11,435 nucleotides of DNA from Betaproteobacteria bacterium (GTDB taxonomy: Bacteria; Desulfobacterota; Desulfovibrionia; Desulfovibrionales; Desulfovibrionaceae). The first letter of the stretch is position 1. Every line of letters begins with the position of its first letter. Location of the stretch: NCBI GenBank assembly GCA_009778295.1, contig WRKB01000287.1, positions 1-11,435 on the forward strand. Reading direction: 5' to 3'. Both the position numbers and the translations under genes were made by a program. Below, piece by piece: positions 6,453 to 11,435 of the stretch. The notes under the pieces were generated by a model, which was not told the DNA's origin, searched no databases, and saw only the letters and a list, made by a program, of their open reading frames with translations.

Positions 6453-6479
6453 TTCTAACTCGAAGTTTTAGGTGATCAA

Positions 6480-6497
6480 CTATGTCCTGTGACATAG
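6480..6497. other. Perfect inverted repeat with similarity to the MITE end
   Basis: CTATGTC and GACATAG flank CTGT. The right half, with its flank, reads CTGTGACATAGCC (6487-6499) and differs at one base from the last 13 nt of the MITE terminal repeat (5880-5892). It may be a solo terminal-repeat scar, or a weak hairpin after the gene ending at 6452. Confidence 0.35.
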
Positions 6498-6553
6498 CCA
6501 CCCACAAAGCTCCCCAGCCCGTCGAAGATTCCGACAAATGTCAGGAAGAATAG
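6482..6553 (+). CDS. Possible 23-residue small ORF before the second DUF4116 gene
   Basis: ATG 6482 has AGGTGA about 5 nt upstream and encodes MSCDIATHKAPQPVEDSDKC plus three residues before TAG. It ends 18 nt before the next gene. It may be a leader peptide, or the start of a gene lost by deletion. The length is too short to be sure that it is translated. Confidence 0.3.
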   Translation: MSCDIATHKAPQPVEDSDKCQEE

Positions 6554-6571
6554 TCTCAAAGAGGTGCCGAC

Positions 6572-7303
6572 ATGAAATTACAGTCTATGCCGCACGAGTT
6601 GAAAACGCCTGAACTGTGCTTTGCCGCCGTCCAAGAACGCGGAAATTCACTTAAGTATGTACCGGAAAACTTGAAAACACCGGAACTCTGCCTCGCCGCC
6701 GTCCTGGATCACGGTGAGGCGCTTGAGTATGTGCCGGAAGCGTTGAAAACACAGGAACTTTGTCTTCTGGCCGTTCAGGACGGCTGGGCGCTTGAATATG
6801 TGCCGGAGTCTTTCAAAACACCGAAAATATGCCACACTGCTATCCAATGTAACGGCGATCAACTTGAGCTTGTGCCGGAAGGACTGAAAACGGCGGAACT
6901 CTGCTTTCTGGCCGTTCTGGGAAATGGACTTGCGCTTGACGATGTGCCAAAAAACCTGAAAACACCGGAGTTCTGCCTCGCTGCTGTTCAAAATCACGGT
7001 GCGGCGCTCAAGTATGTGCCAAAGGCGCTGAAGACGCCGGAACTCTGCCTTCTGGCCGTTCGAGGTTTCGGCACGGCGCTTGAGCATGTCCCTAAAAAAC
7101 TGAAAACACCCGAGCTTTGCCGCATTGCTGTCAAGAGAGATGGCTTGGCACTTCAGTATGCCCCAAACAAACTGAAGACGCCGGAACTCTGTCTTACTGC
7201 TGTGAAAAAACACCGCAAGGCGCTTAATTTTGTACCGGAAGCGCTCAAAAACGAGATACGCGCTACCGTAAAACAGGCCAAGGCTGCATCTTCAGCCACC
7301 TAA
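6572..7303 (+). CDS. DUF4116 repeat protein, 9 units
   Basis: A 243-residue DUF4116 repeat protein of unknown function, the first gene of block B. Nine units run from residue 12 to residue 226. Eight are 24 residues and one (TQELCLLAVQDGWALEYVPESFK) is 23, with one residue missing after AVQ. Unlike the other two copies it has no N-terminal TPEQW cap: it begins MKLQSMPHELKTPELC, directly in a repeat. It may therefore have lost its original 5' end, although GAGGTG gives the ATG a usable ribosome-binding site. The C-terminal tail NEIRATVKQAKAASSAT is nearly the same as in the third copy. The sirtuin gene starts 29 nt after its stop, so the two are likely co-transcribed. Probably a cytoplasmic helical solenoid. 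Confidence 0.87.
   Translation: MKLQSMPHELKTPELCFAAVQERGNSLKYVPENLKTPELCLAAVLDHGEALEYVPEALKTQELCLLAVQDGWALEYVPESFKTPKICHTAIQCNGDQLELVPEGLKTAELCFLAVLGNGLALDDVPKNLKTPEFCLAAVQNHGAALKYVPKALKTPELCLLAVRGFGTALEHVPKKLKTPELCRIAVKRDGLALQYAPNKLKTPELCLTAVKKHRKALNFVPEALKNEIRATVKQAKAASSAT
6605..7249 (+). repeat. DUF4116 coding tandem array, 9 units (eight 72 bp, one 69 bp)
   Basis: Total length 645 bp equals nine 24-codon units minus one codon. The one-codon deletion is in the third unit. Confidence 0.85.
7178..7303 (+). repeat. Duplicated DUF4116 3' end, copy 1
   Basis: This 126-bp segment differs from 8614-8739 at only 7 positions, including the third base of the stop codon (TAA against TAG). The upstream repeats of the two genes are much more diverged. 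Similarity stops at the stop codon. Confidence 0.85.
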
Positions 7304-7332
7304 TCATCCGACTCCGCAACGACAGGATACCT

Positions 7333-8166
7333 ATGATCGAATTTACCGGAAATGACCTGTTGCCGCTCATCAGGGCAGCCGAATCCGTGTTGTTCATCTT
7401 CGGGGCGGGCATGAGCACGGATTCCGGCATTCCAGATTACCGGAGTTCCGGCGGCTGGTATAGAGAAAACGGCCCTTTCGCCACTATAGGCAAAACGGCT
7501 TTTACCATATCCCTGCGCTCGGAATTGGAAGCGGACTGGAATCGGGCCTGGGGCATCTGGGGATATAAGCAGGCTGTCATTTCGCGGGCGAAGCCCCATG
7601 CCGGGTATACGCTTTTGGCCGGGGAAGCTGCGCAAAACCCTACGCGCAGCTTTGTACTCACAAGCAACATTGATGAACTGGCGCTCCGCGCGGGTTTTCC
7701 ATCAGGGCACGTGCATCAGTGTCATGGCAGCATGTTCCGTCTACAATGCGGCATTCCTTGCTGCCGGGAAACATGGCGCATGCCGGACGATCCGCTTAAT
7801 ATTGACGCTGAAAATTTTCTGCTCAAAGGCCCTCTGCCGCGCTGCCCTTTCTGTGGGGCTGTGGCCAGGCCCAATGTCTTTCTTTTCGATGATAACGAGA
7901 AAAGCTATGTCTGGGAGCAAGACAACAAGAGTGCGCGTCATTTCGCCGCGTGGCTTGAAGCGCAAAAAGACGCGCAACTGTGTATGGTGGAAATCGGCTG
8001 CGGACTCGACGCCCCTGGTCTGCGCCGCCGCGCCGAGCAGTACCTTGCCGACTGTCCCAAGTCCGTGCTTATCCGCATTAATGATTCCGCCGCCAGTGGG
8101 CCGCCCGAACGCTTCATAGGAATACAAGACAGGGCGCTTCATGCGTTGCGCAATACCGATATATAA
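7333..8166 (+). CDS. SIR2-family NAD-dependent protein deacylase (sirtuin)
   Basis: A 277-residue SIR2 protein predicted to use NAD+ to deacylate lysines, or possibly to cleave NAD+ or transfer ADP-ribose. The NAD-binding motif GAGMSTDSGIPDYR (24-37) is intact. The second motif is TSNID (110-114), with serine for the usual glutamine. The catalytic histidine is in HG (131-132). Four zinc-ligand cysteines are available (C139, C143 or C144, C171, C174). RPNVFLFDDN (179-188) and a later VEIGCG replace the classic GxVVFGE and GTS motifs. This combination (TSN[IV]D, RPN, VEIG.G...P) fits an uncharacterised bacterial sirtuin branch rather than CobB. AGGA precedes the start. It lies between two DUF4116 genes, 29 and 36 nt away, so it is part of one operon with them. 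Confidence 0.9.
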   Translation: MIEFTGNDLLPLIRAAESVLFIFGAGMSTDSGIPDYRSSGGWYRENGPFATIGKTAFTISLRSELEADWNRAWGIWGYKQAVISRAKPHAGYTLLAGEAAQNPTRSFVLTSNIDELALRAGFPSGHVHQCHGSMFRLQCGIPCCRETWRMPDDPLNIDAENFLLKGPLPRCPFCGAVARPNVFLFDDNEKSYVWEQDNKSARHFAAWLEAQKDAQLCMVEIGCGLDAPGLRRRAEQYLADCPKSVLIRINDSAASGPPERFIGIQDRALHALRNTDI

Positions 8167-8202
8167 CCTGCTGTCAAATCACCCTATACAGGTGTATTTT
8201 GC

Positions 8203-8739
8203 ATGAGCACGCCTAAAGATACCGCGGAGAAGAAAGGCTACCGCAAGCAAAAAACACCGGAGCAATGGCTGTACCTTGTTATGCAACACGGCGAAGCGCT
8301 TCGGCTTGTGCCGGACAGCCTCAAGACCCCGGAACTCTGTTTGGCTGCCGTCCAGAATGACGGCGATGCGCTTCGTTTTGTGCCGAAGACGTTCATAACA
8401 CCGGAATTGTGTCTCACCGCCGTTAAAAATGACGCTTCGTCACTTGTTGATGTGCCGGAGGCGCAAAGAACGGCGGAAGTCTGCATGACTGCCGTCCAGC
8501 AAACAGGCTGTGTACTCGAGGTTGTACCGGAATCCTTGAAAACCCCGGAACTCTGTTTGGCTGCCGTCCAAAAGTCCAGTGAAGCGCTTGAGTTTGTGCC
8601 GGAGGCGCTTAAAACGCCGGAACTCTGTCTTACTGCTGTAAAAAAACACCGCAAGGCGCTTAATTTTGTACCGGAAACGCTCAAAAACGAGATACGCGCT
8701 GCCGTAAAACAGGACAAGGCTGCATCTTCAACCATCTAG
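8203..8739 (+). CDS. DUF4116 repeat protein, 6 units
   Basis: A 178-residue DUF4116 protein, third intact copy in the window and last gene of block B. A charged 17-residue N-terminus (STPKDTAEKKGYRKQ) leads into a cap-type first unit (TPEQWLYLVMQHGEALRLVPDSLK). Five further units of exactly 24 residues and the tail NEIRAAVKQDKAASSTI follow. The first unit resembles the N-terminal TPEQW cap of the 11-unit protein, so this copy seems complete but short. AGGTG about 8 nt before the ATG is the likely ribosome-binding site. Its last 126 bp are almost identical to those of the 9-unit gene. Function is unknown. The position directly after the sirtuin suggests that one or both flanking repeat proteins bind, regulate or are substrates of that enzyme (inference). 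Confidence 0.87.
   Translation: MSTPKDTAEKKGYRKQKTPEQWLYLVMQHGEALRLVPDSLKTPELCLAAVQNDGDALRFVPKTFITPELCLTAVKNDASSLVDVPEAQRTAEVCMTAVQQTGCVLEVVPESLKTPELCLAAVQKSSEALEFVPEALKTPELCLTAVKKHRKALNFVPETLKNEIRAAVKQDKAASSTI
8254..8685 (+). repeat. DUF4116 coding tandem array, 6 x 72 bp
   Basis: Six exact-length units, the shortest of the three arrays. Copy numbers 11, 9 and 6 across paralogues show unit gain and loss. Confidence 0.85.
8614..8739 (+). repeat. Duplicated DUF4116 3' end, copy 2
   Basis: Partner of 7178-7303, with 119 of 126 positions identical. Covers the last repeat unit, the tail and the stop codon. Confidence 0.85.
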
Positions 8740-8790
8740 CCACCCAGGCTGATTCCGGCCTGCCGGGCGTATGGAGAGCCGAGATGAACA

Positions 8791-8816
8791 TCATGATATA
8801 TCTTGATGAATCATGA
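8791..8816 (+). promoter_or_regulatory. Probable operator of the RHH-doc module
   Basis: TCATGAT (8791-8797) and ATCATGA (8810-8816) form a 7-bp inverted repeat upstream of the antitoxin gene. A TATGAT at 8829-8834 could be the -10 box. The place and form fit autoregulation by the antitoxin, as in phd-doc. Confidence 0.5.
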
Positions 8817-8849
8817 CAAGGCGCGTAGTATGATTGAAAGGAGAATACC

Positions 8850-9092
8850 ATGTCTTTGAACGCGACAGCGGCCAAAAAGGTCAAGTTTGCCACGCAGCTT
8901 GACCCGGATGTATTGGAAACCCTGCGGCGGATGTCCGCTGATGAGGGCAGGCACCTGCAAACCCTTCTGGATGAAGCCCTGCGGGAATACATTGACAACA
9001 AGCAGGCGGGCATCCCCCGCAGGCATGTCCTGAATGCCTTGCAAATAAGCATGGCGGAGTACGCCAGCTTATACGAGGCGCTCGCCAGATGA
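8850..9092 (+). CDS. Ribbon-helix-helix antitoxin of a Doc module
   Basis: An 80-residue protein placed as the antitoxin of the following Doc toxin. The segment KKVKFATQLDPDVLETLRRMSADEGRHLQTLLDEALREYI (about residues 9-48) has the strand-helix-helix pattern of ribbon-helix-helix DNA-binding proteins. The C-terminal part, with ALQISMAEYASLYEALA, is probably the toxin-binding arm. The ATG is preceded by AAAGGAG at good distance. Its stop overlaps the toxin start by 4 nt (ATGA), the usual coupling for such pairs. A palindrome upstream is its likely operator. It is not a classic Phd fold (no YefM-type N-terminus), so this is an RHH-Doc hybrid arrangement, which is known for Doc family members. 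Confidence 0.82.
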   Translation: MSLNATAAKKVKFATQLDPDVLETLRRMSADEGRHLQTLLDEALREYIDNKQAGIPRRHVLNALQISMAEYASLYEALAR

Positions 9093-9469
9093 CGCGGGAC
9101 TATCTGACCACGGCGGAGATACTGGCTATACACGCCGTGCTTCTCAAACGCCATGGCGGGGCGGACGGTGTACGGGATATCGGCGCATTGGAGGCAGCGG
9201 CATTTCGCCCCCAGTCCGGCTATTATTCGGATGGGGTGCAGGAAGCCTGCGCCCTGCTGGAAAGCCTGCTGATCAACCATCCCTTTATGGACGGCAACAA
9301 ACGGACGGCCTTCGCTGCCTGTGACGTATTCCTGCGTATCAACAGCTTCCGCATTACGGCAGGCTGGGAACTCCTTTATGAGCTGATGCTGCGCTGGATC
9401 GCCCTTGCGCCTAACGAGCGTTTCCGGGCGATAGAGGATGATTTGCGCTCCCTGATTGTGGAAGCGTAA
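9089..9469 (+). CDS. doc: Doc-family toxin (death on curing, Fic fold)
   Basis: A 126-residue Fic-fold toxin. Doc proteins phosphorylate elongation factor Tu and so stop translation until the antitoxin binds. The core HPFMDGNKRTA (64-74) is intact, with catalytic H64, D68, N70, K71 and R72. It has the Doc form NKR rather than the Fic form GNGR..R, which favours kinase over AMP-transferase activity. The N-terminal ...LTTAEILAIHAVLLKRHGG (6-24) and GVRDIGALEAA(A) (27-38) are standard for the family, and the length is typical. It starts within the antitoxin stop (ATGA overlap), so expression depends on antitoxin translation. The pair lies between block B and the AAA+ gene and looks complete and functional. 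Confidence 0.92.
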   Translation: MTRDYLTTAEILAIHAVLLKRHGGADGVRDIGALEAAAFRPQSGYYSDGVQEACALLESLLINHPFMDGNKRTAFAACDVFLRINSFRITAGWELLYELMLRWIALAPNERFRAIEDDLRSLIVEA

Positions 9470-9502
9470 AGCGCCGACTCGCTTCCCAACGCCCTACACG
9501 CC

Positions 9503-9562
9503 GGTTCCGGCATTCCAGCTTATCGCAGCTCCGTCAGTTGATATAGAAAAACCGCGCAATAC
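9503..9562 (+). pseudogene. Sirtuin gene remnant
   Basis: The frame from about 9512 reads GSGIPAYRSSVS, stop, YRKTAQY, which aligns with DSGIPDYRSSGGWYRENGPF of the intact sirtuin (residues 30-49). The codon for W42 has become TGA. DNA identity continues for about 55 bp, then the sequence switches abruptly to the repeated upstream element. It is the relic of a second sirtuin gene whose remainder was deleted. Confidence 0.75.
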
Positions 9563-9611
9563 TTCCTCCAAAATTACGAAATCTGAAACGACGCTCTTCC
9601 ATACTGCTCCT
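9563..9611 (+). promoter_or_regulatory. Upstream element shared with block A (copy 2)
   Basis: Matches 3071-3120 at 41 of 50 positions with one gap, with the same core AAAATTACGAAAT and TGAAACG. It ends 22 nt before the AAA+ start codon. Likely promoter or regulator-binding region of the AAA+ gene. Confidence 0.5.
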
Positions 9612-9632
9612 GAAGAATACGAAAGAAGGAGC

Positions 9633-11435
9633 ATGGTCATGGGCAGAAGATCGTCATTGCAGATATTGCCACAGCAGATATCGTCACTGGAGGCATTGAC
9701 CCCTGAATCAGCGTATGCGCGCAAAAAAACAGCGGAATGGCTGCTGCGTCTTCTCGATTGCTCCGTAGCGTTGGACGAAGATTTTTTTGCATGCGCGGAG
9801 TGGTGTATGGGCGGTTTGCGCCCTGTATTGCACTCGTTGCATGAAATGCTGGGAAAAAACCGCAGCAGCGTCAAAAGGGATGGCGCGCTCAAAACAATCA
9901 AGGAGTGTTTGAAAGATCCAGACTCGGATCTGCACGAGGAGTTGAAAGAACTTGTCAAACGGCATCCCCGTATCACAAAACATGTATCGGCGATGGTTCG
10001 CCGGGAGTGCGAGCGGGCAGCCAGGGCGAAAGCCCGGGGGTTCTCCCTGGCCCGTGTCAAAAAACTTACCAAATCCCTTTTCGGCCTGAGTGACGAGGCC
10101 GTGCGGATATGCGAATACGCCTTCCTTGTCGGGAATTTCGACAAGGTGGAACACTATTTTGAGAATTGCCTGGAAATTCACAAGTATGCGTCCAGGCGTC
10201 TGCTTATGCGCGTTCTTGATATTCCGGCCTCACGCTATCGCGCGTCCTTAAAGGAACTGACAGACAGCGGCATTCTTGATGAAGCCGATCCCTACTATCT
10301 CCGTCTACAGGATGAAGTGGACACACTCTGGCAGGATGAAAAAAGCACAAGTATCGAGAAGCTGTTTTGCCGTCCACTTGCAGGGGAAAGGCTCCCCCTG
10401 GCGAATTTCCGGCTCCCTGCCGACGACCTTGCCTGTGTCAAAGCCCTGCTGGAAACAGAGAGCAAACTGCCGGTGCATATTCTGCTGTACGGAGCGCCGG
10501 GAACGGGGAAAACCACCTTTGCCCGCAGTCTTGCCGCCGCCTGCAAGCTCAAGGCCTGGGCGGTTCCCTGCCGCGACGATGATGACGAAAATGACCGCCG
10601 CGTTTCCTTGCGCGCCTGTCTGCACATGGCCGCCCGGCACAAGGGGTCGTTTGTCCTGGTGGATGAAGCTGAACGCATGCTCAACACGGATATGTTCATG
10701 TTGCGCAACACCCAGCAAAAAGCGTGGCTCAACGGCTTGCTGGAGGAAGCTCAACGCCGGGTCATCTGGATTGTCAACGATATTAATTTCGTTGATCAGG
10801 CTGTGCGCCGCCGTTTTACCTACAGCATCCACTTTGAGGAACTCGGCAAACGGGAGCGGCGTTTTGTCTGGGCTCAGATTCTCGAGCGGCATCATGTTCG
10901 GAAGCATATGTCCGAAATGGAGCTTGAAAAGCTGTGCGAAAGATACAGACCCCCGGCGGCCGTGATTGAGGCAGCCATCGTGCGGAGCAAGGAAATCGGC
11001 GTAAAAAAAACAGAGTTTGCCGCCAGCGTGGAGCGCTTTGTACGCGCCCACAACACCTTGCGCCGCAACGGCCGCAAGGAGCGCGTCAAAAAAGCGGAAG
11101 CCGGGCAGGATTACAGCCCGGAAGGCGTGTGCATGGAAGGTTCGATGGCAGAACTGCTGCAAGCCTGCCGCGAGGCTGACGCCGAGTTGCGGGACAGGAA
11201 CATTCTCCCCCCCGCAAGCGGCAATATGCTTTTCTACGGCCCGCCGGGCACGGGCAAAACAGCCCTGGCCCGCTACATCGCCCATGAATTGGACAGGGAA
11301 TGCGTGGTCAAGCGGGCAAGCGATCTGCTCAGCATGTGGGTGGGCGAATCGGAAAAGCAGGTAGCGGACGCCTTTGCCCGCGCGGAAGACGACGGGGCCG
11401 TGCTGGTGATCGACGAGGCCGACAGCTTTATCTAT
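9633..11435 (+). CDS. Tandem AAA+ ATPase with N-terminal winged-helix-like region (C-terminus outside the window)
   Basis: At least 601 residues with the frame open to the right edge. An N-terminal helical region (1-180) of unknown fold leads to a possible winged helix around 185-230 (RRLLMRVLDIPASRYRASLK). The first AAA+ module has Walker A GAPGTGKT (287-294), Walker B FVLVDEAE (D344, E345), a sensor-1-like N382 and an arginine cluster R392-R394. The second has Walker A GPPGTGKT (536-543), a pore-loop-like MWVGESEKQ (568-576) and Walker B VLVIDEADSF (590-599). The second module looks like a classic unfoldase or remodeller and the first is more diverged. ATG 9633 follows AAGGAG; ATG 9639 is an alternative. 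A role as a protein-remodelling ATPase, perhaps with DNA binding, is inferred. No family symbol is assigned. Confidence 0.87.
   Translation, partial: MVMGRRSSLQILPQQISSLEALTPESAYARKKTAEWLLRLLDCSVALDEDFFACAEWCMGGLRPVLHSLHEMLGKNRSSVKRDGALKTIKECLKDPDSDLHEELKELVKRHPRITKHVSAMVRRECERAARAKARGFSLARVKKLTKSLFGLSDEAVRICEYAFLVGNFDKVEHYFENCLEIHKYASRRLLMRVLDIPASRYRASLKELTDSGILDEADPYYLRLQDEVDTLWQDEKSTSIEKLFCRPLAGERLPLANFRLPADDLACVKALLETESKLPVHILLYGAPGTGKTTFARSLAAACKLKAWAVPCRDDDDENDRRVSLRACLHMAARHKGSFVLVDEAERMLNTDMFMLRNTQQKAWLNGLLEEAQRRVIWIVNDINFVDQAVRRRFTYSIHFEELGKRERRFVWAQILERHHVRKHMSEMELEKLCERYRPPAAVIEAAIVRSKEIGVKKTEFAASVERFVRAHNTLRRNGRKERVKKAEAGQDYSPEGVCMEGSMAELLQACREADAELRDRNILPPASGNMLFYGPPGTGKTALARYIAHELDRECVVKRASDLLSMWVGESEKQVADAFARAEDDGAVLVIDEADSFIY

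Noticed and set aside
6647..7213. Minus-strand ORF of 188 codons opposite the DUF4116 array (and similar ones at 3562-3849 and 8238-8735)
   Set aside because: Repeating units give a periodic open antisense frame; the sense strand has the family consensus and ribosome-binding sites.
7598..8119. Plus-strand ORF of 173 codons inside the sirtuin gene
   Set aside because: It is an alternative frame of the sirtuin, whose own frame has all SIR2 motifs.
10276..11285. Long ORFs on both strands within the AAA+ gene (plus 10276-10965, minus 10305-11285)
   Set aside because: The frame from 9633 is open throughout and has both Walker A/B pairs; these are high-GC shadows.

Overview
The window reads as a piece of a moderately GC-rich Gram-negative chromosome, most likely a Desulfovibrio/Bilophila-type deltaproteobacterium. 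That placement is an inference from overall gene style and from the multiple DUF4116 repeat genes, not from a marker gene. The left 2.3 kb is ordinary chromosomal content on the minus strand: the first 460 codons of a UvrD/PcrA-type DNA helicase and, just upstream of it, a YitT-family membrane protein. A minus-strand HigA-like antitoxin follows. It seems to have lost its toxin, of which only a C-terminal stub remains. A palindrome-rich gap (about 2.83-3.16 kb) separates this block from the accessory region.

From 3.16 kb to the right edge every gene is on the plus strand and the content is accessory. Block A (3162-5614) is a tight four-gene operon: a DUF4116 repeat protein with exactly eleven 24-residue units, a SLOG/'molybdenum carrier'-like Rossmann protein overlapping it by 4 bp, and two genes I do not recognise. 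Block A ends in debris: a broken DUF4116 C-terminus running into a 111-bp MITE-like element with 26-bp inverted repeats. An AT-rich orphan gene with an odd leader follows.

Block B (6572-8739) is DUF4116 (9 units) - sirtuin - DUF4116 (6 units). The two DUF4116 genes share near-identical 3' ends. Next come a Phd-like ribbon-helix-helix antitoxin with its Doc toxin, a short sirtuin pseudogene remnant, and a long gene for a protein with two AAA+ ATPase modules that runs off the right edge. The sequence just upstream of the AAA+ gene repeats the sequence upstream of block A (41 of 50 positions), so the two transcription units appear to share a promoter or regulatory element.

The most interesting idea is that the DUF4116 helical-repeat proteins are partners of nucleotide- and NAD-handling enzymes (SLOG in block A, SIR2 in block B). 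They recur in a degrading, duplicating island beside toxin-antitoxin genes and a double AAA+ ATPase. This layout resembles that of conflict or defence loci, but no function for DUF4116 can be proven from the sequence.
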